A stretch of 64,000 nucleotides of DNA from Micromonospora sp. Llam0 (GCF_003751085.1 NZ_RJJY01000001.1:3968001-4032000); one strand, 5' to 3'; shown: positions 44,454 to 53,171, numbered from the stretch's first letter. Notes: generated by a model not told the origin, from the letters alone. Made by a program: numbers and translations.

Positions 44454-45998
44454 GTGCGGGCGCTACTGGCGGCGCTGCCGATCGCGGCGGTCCTGCTTCT
44501 GATGCTCGGCGTCGGCTGGTCGGCGGCCCGGGCCGGGGTGGTCGCCGCGGTCGGCACGCTGGTGCTGGCGGTCGCGGGCTTCGGCTTCGGCTTCGGCGGT
44601 GCGGCGGGGCCGCTGCCGCTGCCGGCTGCGATCGGCGGCGTCGTCGTCGAGGCGGGATTCGTCGCGCTCACCGTCATCGCGATCATCGGACCGGCGCTGG
44701 GCATCTACCAGTTGCAGGAACGCACTGGCGCGACCGACCGGCTGCAACGCGGGTTGGCCCGGATCAGCGGAGATCCCCGGGTCGCCGCGCTGCTGATCGC
44801 CTGGTACTTCACCTTGTTCCTGGAGGGTGCGGCCGGGTTCGGCACCCCGATCGCGCTGGCCGCGCCGTTCCTGGTGGCGGCGGGCTTCCGTCCGGTCGCC
44901 GCGGTCACCGCCGCGCTGGTCGGACATGCCGTCGGGGTGTCGTTCGGTGCGGTCGGCACCCCGGTGCTGGCGCAGGTGACGATAAGCGGGGTGAGCGGTC
45001 CCGACCTGGCGTGGGCGACCGCGCCGTACCACCTGGTGCTCGGCGGGTTCCTCGCCGCCGCGGTGACGCTGATCATCGGCCGGGCGGTACCGATGGGTCG
45101 GCCGCCGTGGGGGTGGGGGGCCGCCGCCGCGGTGCTGTTCTTCGTGCCGTACGGGCTGATCGCCCGCTTCGTCGGGCCGGAGCTGCCGACCCTGGGCGGT
45201 GCGCTGCTCGGCGCCGCCGGATTCGTGGCCCTGGTGCTGGGGCTGCGCCGGATCCTTGGCCGGGCGGGCGGGCCGGCCGGCGAAGCCGACGCACCCGCTG
45301 CGGAGCCGGGCCGTGCCGGCATGGGGGTGTTGCGCGCCGGTGCCCCCTACCTGGTGTTGATCGCGCTGGTCCTGCTCACCCGGCTGATCCCAGCGGTGCG
45401 TGACGGCCTGCAGGACCTGACGGTGCAGTGGCGACTGTTCGACACCTTCAGTGGCGCCATTCGACCGTTGTACCACCCGGCGCTGCTGCTCACCGCCGCC
45501 TTCGTGCTCGGCGCGATGGCGCAGCGTGCCGACGTCGCGTCGGTACGGGCGGCGGTGGTGACCGCGACCCGTCAGCTCGGCGTGGTGCTGGTCGCCTTGC
45601 TGGCGATGGTCACCATCGCTTTGACGATGTCGTACGCCGGGATGACCGGCGAACTGGCCGCCGCCGCTGCCCAGGCCGGGCCGTGGTGGCCGTTGCTGGC
45701 ACCGGCGATCGGCGCCCTGGGCACCTTCGTCACCGGCTCGGCCACGGCGTCCAACGTGCTGTTCACCGAGTTCCAGCAGAGCACCGCGGCGGCGGCTGGC
45801 CTCCCCGAACGGCCGTTGCTCGGCGCGCAGGGTTTCGGGGCGGCGGTCGGCAACATCGTCTGCCCGCACAACATCGTCGCCGCGGCGGCGACCGTCGGCC
45901 TGTCCGGGCAGGAGGGACGGGTGCTGCGTACCACGTTGCCGATCGCCGGCGCGTACGTGGCCCTCGGCGGGATGCTGGCCTGGTGGTTCGTCGGCTGA
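44454..45998 (+). CDS. lctP: Lactate permease (LctP family)
   Basis: 514 residues from a GTG start four bases after the D-LDH stop. Proton-coupled lactate/glycolate transporter with about 12-14 membrane segments. Family motifs include LEGAAGFGTPIALAAPFLVA, GHAVGVSFGAVGTPV, FVTGSATASNVLF and GAAVGNIVCPHNIVAAAATV, the last two being the conserved substrate-region signatures. Pairing with D-LDH suggests uptake and oxidation of lactate, or export of D-lactate under oxygen limitation. An IS element lies immediately downstream. Confidence 0.93.
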   Translation: MRALLAALPIAAVLLLMLGVGWSAARAGVVAAVGTLVLAVAGFGFGFGGAAGPLPLPAAIGGVVVEAGFVALTVIAIIGPALGIYQLQERTGATDRLQRGLARISGDPRVAALLIAWYFTLFLEGAAGFGTPIALAAPFLVAAGFRPVAAVTAALVGHAVGVSFGAVGTPVLAQVTISGVSGPDLAWATAPYHLVLGGFLAAAVTLIIGRAVPMGRPPWGWGAAAAVLFFVPYGLIARFVGPELPTLGGALLGAAGFVALVLGLRRILGRAGGPAGEADAPAAEPGRAGMGVLRAGAPYLVLIALVLLTRLIPAVRDGLQDLTVQWRLFDTFSGAIRPLYHPALLLTAAFVLGAMAQRADVASVRAAVVTATRQLGVVLVALLAMVTIALTMSYAGMTGELAAAAAQAGPWWPLLAPAIGALGTFVTGSATASNVLFTEFQQSTAAAAGLPERPLLGAQGFGAAVGNIVCPHNIVAAAATVGLSGQEGRVLRTTLPIAGAYVALGGMLAWWFVG

Positions 45999-46133
45999 AC
46001 TGGGCTGATCCCTACCGCAGGTTGCGATACCACATGCATTTGTTGCTAAATTTCCCAATTGTCCGTCCGATGTATGCCATCGACAGTGGGCTATCGGGCG
46101 TCGACTTCATGGGGGGGTGCCCTATGGGTTGTG

Positions 46134-47339
46134 TCAAGCAGCGAGGCGGGGTTCGTCCGCCGGTGTGGGCTGGTATGGCCGTTGGGTGCGGAGCATGGCG
46201 TGGAGGACGTCGACGCGGCGGCGGGCGAGGCAGATAAGGGCGGCGTTGTGCTTCTTGCCCTCAGCGCGTTTGCGGTCGTAGTAGGCGCGGCTGAGCGGGT
46301 CTGCCAGGGCGGCGAACGCGGACAGGAAGAACGCGCGTTTCAGCTGCTTGTTGCCGCCCTTGGGCGGGTGTTCACCACGGATGCTGGTGCCGGAGCGGCG
46401 GGTGACCGGGGCCAGACCGGCGTAGGCGGCCAGGTGGCCGGCGGTGGGGAACGAGCTGCCGTCGCCGACTTCGAGCAGAATGCGGGCCGCGGTCCTGACG
46501 CCGATGCCGGGCATCGAGGTCAGGACCGGGGCGAGAGGGTGCGCATCAAGCATCCCCTCGACCTGTTCGGCGACCTGGTCGCGTTGGCGCAGCAGGTCAC
46601 GCAGGCTGTCGGCGAGTCGGGGAAGGACGGTTTCGGCGGCGGTGGTGCCGGGGACCACGACGGTCTGCGCGTCGAGCGCGGTGAAGATCTGTTCGACCAG
46701 GCGGGCACCCATGCGTGGCGCGCGGGCCTTGACGATCTCGGTGAGTTTCGCCCGGCCGGCCCTGCGTAGCCCGGTGGGTCCGCCGCACCGCGAGATGGCC
46801 TCCAGGACGGCGGGGTGCTGCAGTTTCGGTCCCAGAACACGTTCCAGGGGTGGGTGGATCTGGGTGAGCAGGCCCCGGATGCGGTTGCCCACGCGGGTGA
46901 CCTCGCCGGCGAGGTCGTCGTCATAGCCGACCATCACCTCCAGCTCTGCCAGGGCCTCATCGCCGGTGTCGACCCGACGCAGGGTGTGAGGCAGGGTACG
47001 GGCGGCGTCGGCGATGACGTACGCGTCGCGGGCGTCGGTCTTCGCGGTGCCGGGGTGCAGGTCGGCCAGCCGGCGCATGACCAGACCGGGTAGGTAGGCC
47101 ACCTGGTGGCCGCAGGCGCGGGCGACCGCGACGGGTAGCGCGCCGATTGAGGCGGGCTGGTCGACCACGGCCAGGATCCGGCCGTGCCGGCCCAGCTTGT
47201 CGAACAGTTTCCGCAGCCCGGCTTCGGTGTTGGGCAGGGTCGCGTCGTGCAGCCGTTTGCCGTCGCGGTTCAACGCGACCGCGTGGTGTCCTTCCTTGCC
47301 GACGTCGAGTCCGATGAAGACGCCGAACCCGTCGTGCAC
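46134..47339 (-). CDS. IS110-family transposase
   Basis: 401 residues from the GTG at 47339, which follows GAGGAGGCAAGCT; 21 further upstream codons are ignored. The N-terminal RuvC-like DEDD domain starts FGVFIGLDVGKEGHHAVAL and contains KTDARDAYVIADAAR. The C-terminal transposase_20 domain has LTSMPGIGVRTAARILLEVG, FPTAGHLAAYAGLAPVTRRS and KGGNKQLKRAFFLSAFAALA. The gene appears intact, so the element may be active. Related elements are widespread in Streptomyces and Micromonospora. Insertion lies between lctP and the F5/8C gene and does not visibly interrupt either. Confidence 0.93.
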   Translation of the reverse strand: MHDGFGVFIGLDVGKEGHHAVALNRDGKRLHDATLPNTEAGLRKLFDKLGRHGRILAVVDQPASIGALPVAVARACGHQVAYLPGLVMRRLADLHPGTAKTDARDAYVIADAARTLPHTLRRVDTGDEALAELEVMVGYDDDLAGEVTRVGNRIRGLLTQIHPPLERVLGPKLQHPAVLEAISRCGGPTGLRRAGRAKLTEIVKARAPRMGARLVEQIFTALDAQTVVVPGTTAAETVLPRLADSLRDLLRQRDQVAEQVEGMLDAHPLAPVLTSMPGIGVRTAARILLEVGDGSSFPTAGHLAAYAGLAPVTRRSGTSIRGEHPPKGGNKQLKRAFFLSAFAALADPLSRAYYDRKRAEGKKHNAALICLARRRVDVLHAMLRTQRPYQPTPADEPRLAA

Positions 47340-47540
47340 AGCTTGCCTCCTCACGGCGATGGCCTGGCTCGGCCGCCGGTCATAGCGTCGGACTGCCGGC
47401 ATCCACGTTACGGAGAGACCTACCCCACGGACGGGGTGGCCGGGTCCCTATCAGCGGTCCGCCGACGCCACCCGGCTCGGCGACAACACCCCCCGGATCA
47501 TGCGTACGACAGGGGCATTCAGTCATACCGAGCCGGGCGA
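47340..47540 (-). ncRNA. Candidate bridge RNA region of the IS110 element
   Basis: IS110-group elements are known to encode a bridge RNA in the non-coding end next to the transposase 5' side. The ~200 bases upstream of this transposase are the only room for it, and contain GC-rich self-complementary stretches (e.g. CCCACGGACGGGGTGGCCGGG near 47425, in register). No structure is proven. Confidence 0.3.
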
Positions 47541-47591
47541 CCGAGCCGTCCCCGGCTGGGGACGATCAAAAAGGTAACGGGGAGAATCCGA

Positions 47592-48554
47592 ATGTCCAGC
47601 GACGAAACGACCCAGGCCGGTCCGGACGGCACGCGCGGGACCGGGTACGCCAGCGACCGAGCGCACGCGCTGCGGACGTTGTTCCCCGCCGCTGCTTCGA
47701 AGCCGGTGTTGCGTCCGGCCTCGGAACTGTCGCAGCCGCCGGCCGACAGGCCAACTGTACGTGGGGGTCCCCCATACCCGACGATCGGGCCGGATGATCA
47801 GCAACGCAGCCTGCCGGACCCGCGAGCGCCCGGACCGGGCAGGCACCGTGGCGTCCGGATGGTGTCCTGCGGGGTGCTGATCGGCGTCGTCGCGTCGGCC
47901 CTGGCGTTCTGGCTCTCGCCGAACGACCCATCCGGTCAGGCACCGCCGGAATCCTCGGTGACCAGCGCAAACGAGGATGGTGCAGGCAGCGGCGCGCTGC
48001 CCACTGCCGCCGGGTCGGTGACCCCGTCGACACCGGCGGCGCTGTCACCGGACGCGACGATCTCGGCACGACCGGACCAGCCGGCGACGCCCACACCTGC
48101 ACTGTCGCCGTCCGCGCCGGTCCGTTCCCAGCCGACCACCACGGTGAACGTCGGACGGCCCAACCCGGATGGCCGCAACCTGGCCCTCCGTCGCTCGACC
48201 GTCGCGTCCAGCGCGGAAGGGCCGCACTTCGCCCCCGCCGGCGCCGTGGACGGCGACCTCGACACCCGCTGGAGCAGCGATTTCAGCGACCCACAGTGGA
48301 TGCTTGTGGATCTCGGCGAGGTCTGGCGGATCAGCAGCGTCACCTTGTTCTGGGAACGCGCCCACGCCACCGCGTACCGGGTGGAGACGTCGGCCGACGG
48401 TCGACGTTGGTCCACAAGGTACACGACGACGGCCGGTACCGGCGGGACCGTCCGACTGGCCCTGCCCGGCACCGATGCCCGCTATCTGCGGATGTACGGC
48501 ACGAAACGGCACAACCAGTACGGATACTCCCTGCTGGAGATCGAGGTGCGCTGA
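47592..48554 (+). CDS. Membrane-anchored protein with F5/8 type C (CBM32-like) domain
   Basis: 320 residues from the ATG at 47592 (GGGGAGA upstream). A ~95-residue cytoplasmic, proline-rich N-terminus precedes one membrane helix (MVSCGVLIGVVASALAFWLS), then a Ser/Thr/Pro/Ala-rich outer linker (~120-190) and a C-terminal discoidin domain (~195-320). Its signature is NLALRRSTVASSAEG, AVDGDLDTRWSSDF, DPQWMLVDLGEVWRISSVTL and the terminal YGYSLLEIEVR. Such domains bind galactose- or uronate-type sugars. With no catalytic module it is probably an adhesin or wall-binding protein. The IS110 element lies directly upstream and may have changed its promoter. Confidence 0.85.
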   Translation: MSSDETTQAGPDGTRGTGYASDRAHALRTLFPAAASKPVLRPASELSQPPADRPTVRGGPPYPTIGPDDQQRSLPDPRAPGPGRHRGVRMVSCGVLIGVVASALAFWLSPNDPSGQAPPESSVTSANEDGAGSGALPTAAGSVTPSTPAALSPDATISARPDQPATPTPALSPSAPVRSQPTTTVNVGRPNPDGRNLALRRSTVASSAEGPHFAPAGAVDGDLDTRWSSDFSDPQWMLVDLGEVWRISSVTLFWERAHATAYRVETSADGRRWSTRYTTTAGTGGTVRLALPGTDARYLRMYGTKRHNQYGYSLLEIEVR

Positions 48555-48726
48555 CCAGGTCAGTTCTAGCGGCCGGTTCCCCCTTCCCGCCGGTTCACAC
48601 CGGTTATCTTCCCGCGTCCGCGGAGACTCTGCACCTTGACGGATGCTCAGCCCGGGCCGGCCCGGCAGCGCAGCCGGCCGACCGAGGGGCAGGAGCAGGA
48701 GCGCACCGAGAGTCAGGAGTGACGCC

Positions 48727-49548
48727 ATGGGGTACCTCACCACGCAGGACGGCACCCAGCTCTACTACAAGGACTGGGGTTCCGGCCCCGCCGTCGTGTT
48801 CTCGCACGGCTGGCCGCTGAACGCCGACGCATGGGACGGCCAACTGCTCTTCCTCGCCCAGCAGGGTTTCCGAGTCATCGCGCATGACCGGCGTGGGCAC
48901 GGTCGGTCCAGCCAGTCGCCCGAGGGCAACGACATGAACGGCTACGCCGACGACCTCGCCGCAGTGATCGAGGCGCTCGGCCTGACCGACACCACGCTGA
49001 TCGGGCACTCCACCGGTGGCGGTGAGGTCGCCCGGTACATCGGCCGATACGGCACCGGTCGGGTGGCGAAGGTGGTGCTCATCTCCGCCGTACCGCCGAT
49101 CATGGTGCAGACGCCGGACAACCCGGACGGGCTGCCGCTGGCCGTGTTCGACGAGATGCGGGCCGGCCTGGCCGACGACCGGGCGCAGTTCTACCAGGAC
49201 CTGGCGATCAAGTTCTACGGTGTGAACCGGCCAGGTGCCGAGGTTTCCGACGGCATCCTGCACCAGTTCTGGTCGTGGAGCATGCAGGCCGGGCTGTGGA
49301 ACGCGTACCAGAGTGTGGCGGCGTTCTCGGAGACCGACTTCCGCGACGACCTCGCCGCCTTCGACGTCCCCACACTGGTGATGCAGGGCGACGACGACCA
49401 GATCGTGCCGATCAAGAACGCTTCGATGAAGACTGCCCAACTGGTGTCCGGCGCCCAGGAGGTCTACTACCCGGGCGCCCCGCACGGCATCACCGCAACC
49501 CACCAGGATCAGGTCAACCAGGATCTGCTCACGTTCCTGAAGAGCTGA
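48727..49548 (+). CDS. Alpha/beta hydrolase, non-haem chloroperoxidase-like
   Basis: 273 residues from the ATG at 48727 (CAGGAGTGACGCC upstream). Typical cofactor-free haloperoxidase/arylesterase family: [33 protein letters not shown] (oxyanion), [12 protein letters not shown], nucleophile in [18 protein letters not shown], Asp in [10 protein letters not shown] and His in [16 protein letters not shown]. It is cytoplasmic, with no signal peptide. Real substrates are usually small esters or lactones; peroxidase activity in vitro is a side reaction of the fold. Confidence 0.92.
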   Translation: MGYLTTQDGTQLYYKDWGSGPAVVFSHGWPLNADAWDGQLLFLAQQGFRVIAHDRRGHGRSSQSPEGNDMNGYADDLAAVIEALGLTDTTLIGHSTGGGEVARYIGRYGTGRVAKVVLISAVPPIMVQTPDNPDGLPLAVFDEMRAGLADDRAQFYQDLAIKFYGVNRPGAEVSDGILHQFWSWSMQAGLWNAYQSVAAFSETDFRDDLAAFDVPTLVMQGDDDQIVPIKNASMKTAQLVSGAQEVYYPGAPHGITATHQDQVNQDLLTFLKS

Positions 49549-49612
49549 GCCAGGTGCCGGCCGCGTTCGTCGGCCTGCGGGTGACTTCGTTGCAGCAGCC
49601 GGGCGGTCCGTT

Positions 49613-49867
49613 TCACCAGGACCGCCCGGCTCCCCCAAACGGAATCGCGTGCTGCTGGACCCGGGCGACCCGAGCCAGTCTGGCCGCCGGAAGTGGCCCG
49701 TACCGGTCGACCTCCTGGCGGTAGTGCGCCATGGCGTCGATCACTCCCGGCGACCGGTGCTGGCGAGGATCCAGGCAACCTCGTCCCTGCCCCGTCGGGC
49801 CCGCCCCCGGACGGCAGCAGGCCGATCGACCAACGGCACCGTCTGTCACCAGAATATTAAGCGGCAT
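49613..49867 (-). CDS. Possible small ORF overlapping the SLOG gene end
   Basis: 84 residues from an ATG that overlaps the stop of the SLOG gene by 11 bases (overlap typical of coupled genes). The translation MPLNILVTDGAVGRSACC ... VIDAMAHYRQEVDRYGPLP matches no family I know. It occupies most of the 308-bp gap after the chloroperoxidase gene. It could be chance; there is no independent support beyond position. Confidence 0.25.
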   Translation of the reverse strand: MPLNILVTDGAVGRSACCRPGAGPTGQGRGCLDPRQHRSPGVIDAMAHYRQEVDRYGPLPAARLARVARVQQHAIPFGGAGRSW

Positions 49868-50573
49868 CCACGATCTGAAGCGGTCCGATGCCGGCGGTCG
49901 TACGCTGTTCGACGTACCGCTGGCGACTACCCCGGCCGACCGGTCTACCGCTGGACCGACGGGACGCGGCGGTCTCCCCCCGGGCCGCGCCCGGCGGCCA
50001 GATCACCCGCACCGAGATTCCCCGCCGGTTGGCCTCCGCGACCATCTCGGCGGTGCCACCGACGCCGCCCTCGGTGCCGTCCCAGACCGCGAAGAGAAGA
50101 TCGCAGCGGTCGAGGACCAGCCGGCCCGCCTCGGCATAGGTCCGACTACCGGAAACCGTTCCGGCGTACGAGACCGATCGTGCATGGGAGAGCAGATCGT
50201 CGAACGCCGGCCGTCGCACCGGTCGGATGCACCTGGACCGGTAGTCCGGTGCGGGCAACACCACATCGAAGGTTGCGCCGACAGCGACGATCTCCTCGGC
50301 GAACAACTGGTCGGCACCTTCCGCGAGGCAGGTCAGCCCGTGGATCGGTCGGCGTCCGGCCTGCCGGTGGACCTCACGCAGCGCCGCTCGCAACGCCAGC
50401 CGGACCAGCCGGTCGGAACCGGCGGCCAGCCCGATGTGGCCGGGGACTCCGATCCGCAGTTCACGATGCCCCGACGCGGAACCGGATGCGGTGCCGCCGA
50501 CGGCGCCGGAGGTGTCGGCGGACCTGGTCGACGCACCGCCCCTCACCGCCGATGCTCCCGGGTCGCCGTCCAC
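49857..50573 (-). CDS. SLOG-domain protein
   Basis: 238 residues. After a low-complexity N-terminus (~35) comes a Rossmann-like SLOG (DprA/LOG-type) domain: LRIGVPGHIGLAAGS, IHGLTCLAEGADQLFAEEIVAVGA, VVLPAPDYRSRC, YAEAGRLVLDRCDLLFAVWDG and GGVGGTAEMVAEANRRGISV. The two glycine-rich signatures (GHIG..., GTAE) are the usual nucleotide-binding features. SLOG domains are proposed sensors or processors of nucleotides and NAD derivatives in bacterial conflict systems and are related to the TRPM2 ligand-binding domain. Its start overlaps the end of the channel/RyR gene by 31 bp, so they form one operon. The tail after residue 195 is Arg/Ser-rich. Confidence 0.75.
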   Translation of the reverse strand: MDGDPGASAVRGGASTRSADTSGAVGGTASGSASGHRELRIGVPGHIGLAAGSDRLVRLALRAALREVHRQAGRRPIHGLTCLAEGADQLFAEEIVAVGATFDVVLPAPDYRSRCIRPVRRPAFDDLLSHARSVSYAGTVSGSRTYAEAGRLVLDRCDLLFAVWDGTEGGVGGTAEMVAEANRRGISVRVIWPPGAARGETAASRRSSGRPVGRGSRQRYVEQRTTAGIGPLQIVDAA

Positions 50574-52403
50574 CGGGTGACCGGCTCCGGCGCGCCGGTA
50601 CCGACCCGCACGATCTCCAGCCCGACATCGGCCAGCACACCGGGGATCTGCCGCATCTCGTCGCGGTTCTTCTCCTTGACCTGCTCCGGAAGCTCACGCC
50701 AGGGACGCAGGTCCGGATGGGTACGGGCGGCTCGGTCCCGCCGCAGGCCGTGCACCCAGCCGGTCGACCTACGTTCCCGGGACCACCGTTGGTGTTCCAG
50801 CACGGCGAGCCGGTCGATCTGCTCCCGGGTCAACCGCACCGCCACGTTCGTCCGGGTCCGTGGCGCCAACGCCAGCCCGAGGATCCGCAACTTCCGACCG
50901 ATGTCGGCGGCCTGGGCACGGTTCGTCCGACGCAGATCCTCCGGTAGCGAGGCCCAGGGCAGCAACGCCGGGTCGGTGACCCGACCGACCGACCCGACCC
51001 GCGACGACAGCAGGTACCGGTCGTGGATCGACCGGCCGAGCCGTTCGACCAGGTCGTCGCCGATCCGATCGGGGTCGCTGGCCGCGTCGACCGTCGGGTA
51101 GCAGCGAACCGTGCCGGAGACCGTGTCGAGCAGGCCCGACCGGCCGTCGCCGTCGGCGAACGCTCCGGCCAGGCCGGCGAGCCGGGTGACCGGTACGGTG
51201 ACCGAGCCCGGCCCGCCCCGCCACAACGACGGTGTGGTCAACGCGATCTTCAACGCCTGTTCCTCGTCGTCGAGGCAGAGCAGGACCCGGTCGTGCGGGA
51301 CGCGGAACGCCGGGCCGGGCAGCAACGCGTCCGGCTCCCGCTCGTAGCACACGACGTCGCAGACGTCGCCGAGGAACGGGTACCGGTGCACCAGATCGTC
51401 GACCACCGACCGGGCGTCCGCGGCGATGAGATCGACACGCAGCCGGCCGGCGGTGTCCGACTGGTGAATCCGCCAGTGCCGGGCCGCTTCGACCAGCACC
51501 GCGCGGCCGAACGACGACATCCCGATCACCAGCAGCCGGCTCAGCCGTACGGTCGGCAACGGGTCCTGGCGGAACAACCAGCGGGCGGCGAGCTCGTCGA
51601 CGTTGAAGAAGTCGAGCCGCAGATCGACGCCGGCCGAATGGCTCAACCGGCGGGCCTGCATCGCCAGACAGAGTTCAGTATCGTGGAGTTGGGCGTAGAC
51701 TCGCATGCCGCCGTTGTGTTCGTCGCGCAGCATGCCGGCGGTGGTGGCGGCGAGGATGTTGTCCGTGCTGTCGTCGGTGCAGGCGTACACCAGCGCGGCG
51801 CGTCCCACGCCAGCCGCCCGCAGCACCTCGGCGGCGGTGGGGTCCCCCGGGTACGGCGTACCACCGGCGACGTAACGGGACCGGCGTGCCCGACGGCAGG
51901 CCCACCACGACCACCTTCCGGTCGGCGGCGTGCAGCCGGGCCGCGAGGTTGCGGGCCATGGCCGAATCACCGCACACCACGACGTGCCCACTCGCCCGCC
52001 GGGCACGCAACCGGTGCAGTTCACCGGTCAGCAGTACCCGGGCGGTCTCGACGAGAGCGAACACGGTTGCCGCCGGCGCGGTGAACCGGGCGACCTGCAA
52101 CTGCCAGGGCAGGTCGGCCCGGTCCGCGAGCTGGTCAGCATCGAGAACGAAGAGCTGCAACGTGTAGTAGAGAACGTCGACCGGCGTGGTCGTGCCGCCG
52201 GGCTCACCCACGAGCAGCTCGGCGTAACCGACGAATCCCAGGATCGCCGACACCCCCGCCAGCAGCACGAAAGCGATGCGGAGCAGGGTGATCGTCGTTC
52301 TGTTCCGGTCCTGGTCCAGGGAAACCTCCCCACCGTCCGGCCTGACGGCCGATGTAACGAGTATCACCCATAGGCGCCAGTTGGCTACCCAGCGCTTGAC
52401 CAT
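50543..52403 (-). pseudogene. 2TM channel-like TrkA-N/RyR-domain protein, frameshifted
   Basis: Two overlapping frames make one protein of ~620 residues. The 5' part (from the ATG at 52403; GTG at 52406 also possible) gives a membrane helix (ITLLRIAFVLLAGVSAILGF), a re-entrant segment (LYYTLQLFVLDADQLADRAD), a second helix (ARFTAPAATVFALVETARVLL) and the start of a TrkA-N domain (GHVVVCGDSAMARNLAARLH). It then runs out of frame. The TrkA-N domain continues in the +1 frame from about 51878 (RYVAGGTPYPGDPTAAEVLR), followed by a second Rossmann unit (RLLVIGMSSFGRAVLVEAAR) and a C-terminal RyR domain (DRLAVLEHQRWSRERRSTGW; HPDLRPWRELPEQVKEKNRD). One extra base near CCGGTCCCGTTAC explains the break. 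Without the shift, frame 1 stops at 51675. Confidence 0.8.
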
Positions 52404-52491
52404 CACATTTCACGGTGAAGTAGGAGGATTCGCCTTGGTGCCACTGGTCCGTCACCGCGCACACCGACCGGATAAGATTCCATCCGTCGCC

Positions 52492-52565
52492 GGGGCGGTA
52501 GCTCAGCCGGTCAGAGCAGGGGACTCATAATCCCTCGGTCGCGGGTTCGAGCCCCGCCCGCCCCA
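52492..52565 (+). tRNA. tRNA-Met (CAU anticodon)
   Basis: A 74-nt cloverleaf. Acceptor GGGGCGG pairs with CCGCCCC, D arm GCTC/GAGC, anticodon arm GGGGA-CTCATAA-TCCCT (CAT at 52526-52528), T arm GCGGG-TTCGAGC-CCCGC, discriminator A. CCA is not encoded. It is most likely elongator tRNA-Met: the acceptor starts with a paired G1-C72, unlike the initiator. A lysidine-modified tRNA-Ile with CAU anticodon is the alternative. Confidence 0.9.
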
Positions 52566-52609
52566 CTTGTTGATCTTCCGTGCGAACCTGGCCGGACCAC
52601 CCAAGTGAG

Positions 52610-52625
52610 GTACAATTTTCTGTAC
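52610..52625. promoter_or_regulatory. YefM operator
   Basis: GTACA-ATTTTC-TGTAC, an inverted repeat containing the TGTACA-type half-sites bound by YefM antitoxins, placed 17 bp before the yefM start. It supports autoregulation of the module. Confidence 0.75.
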
Positions 52626-52641
52626 TTCCCTGGAGGTGGTC

Positions 52642-52917
52642 ATGCGGACCGTGAACTTCACCCAGCTACGGCAGAACCTGGCCGCCGAACTCGACAGCGT
52701 GATCAACGACGCGGAGGAAGTGGTGGTGACCCGGTCAGGCCACGATCCCGTGGTGATCGTGCCGCTTGCGGAGTACGAGTCGATGAAGGAAACCGAGTAC
52801 CTCCTGCGCAGCCCGAGCAACGCCGCCGCGCTGCGCCGATCGATGGCGGAGCTTGAGAAGGGCGACGCGGCCGAGAGGGATCTGATCGACCCGGCCACCG
52901 TGCGGGATGTCGCATGA
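52642..52917 (+). CDS. yefM: YefM/Phd-family antitoxin
   Basis: 91 residues from the ATG at 52642 after TGGAGGTGG. The N-terminal Phd/YefM DNA-binding fold reads MRTVNFTQLRQNLAAELDSV followed by EEVVVTRSGHDPVVIVPLAEYESMKET. The C-terminal part (LRSPSNAAALRRSMAELEKG) is the toxin-neutralising segment with the usual L-x-x-x-x-N-A-x-R-L-like pattern. It binds its own operator, and the YoeB complex represses more strongly. Its stop overlaps the toxin start (ATGA). The module begins 77 bp after tRNA-Met. Confidence 0.93.
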   Translation: MRTVNFTQLRQNLAAELDSVINDAEEVVVTRSGHDPVVIVPLAEYESMKETEYLLRSPSNAAALRRSMAELEKGDAAERDLIDPATVRDVA

Positions 52918-53171
52918 GGCTGGTCTTCACCGCGACGGCGTGGAGCCAGTATCTCAGCCATACAGACCGTAAGTTGGTCAAGCGCATCAATGACCTCATT
53001 GCGGACGTGATGCGCAATGGATACCAGGGCATCGGCAAGCCGGAGCCTCTTCTGGGGGAGCTGTCCGGCTTCTGGTCCCGCCGGATCGATCGCGAACATC
53101 GGCTGGTGTATCGGATCACCAAGGACGACGTCGAGATCGTCGCCTGCCGTTACCACTACGTTGACCGGTAG
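52914..53171 (+). CDS. yoeB: YoeB-family mRNA interferase toxin
   Basis: 85 residues, the standard length. RelE/YoeB fold: MRLVFTATAWSQYLSHTDRK, KRINDLIADVMRNGYQGIGKPEPL, LSGFWSRRIDREHRLVYRI and the C-terminal CRYHYVDR with the conserved catalytic region (Glu in KPEPLLGEL, Arg in RRIDREHRLVY, His-Tyr near the end). YoeB cleaves mRNA at the ribosomal A site when freed from YefM. All residues expected of an active toxin appear present. Confidence 0.93.
   Translation: MRLVFTATAWSQYLSHTDRKLVKRINDLIADVMRNGYQGIGKPEPLLGELSGFWSRRIDREHRLVYRITKDDVEIVACRYHYVDR

Larger units (their letters stand above)
46050..47560 (-). mobile_element. IS110-family insertion sequence (ends uncertain)
   Basis: Defined by its transposase gene plus flanking non-coding sequence. 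IS110-family elements lack clear terminal inverted repeats, so I cannot fix the ends. The available non-coding sequence is ~250 bp on the transposase 5' side and ~135 bp on the 3' side. Limits given are approximate. Confidence 0.6.
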
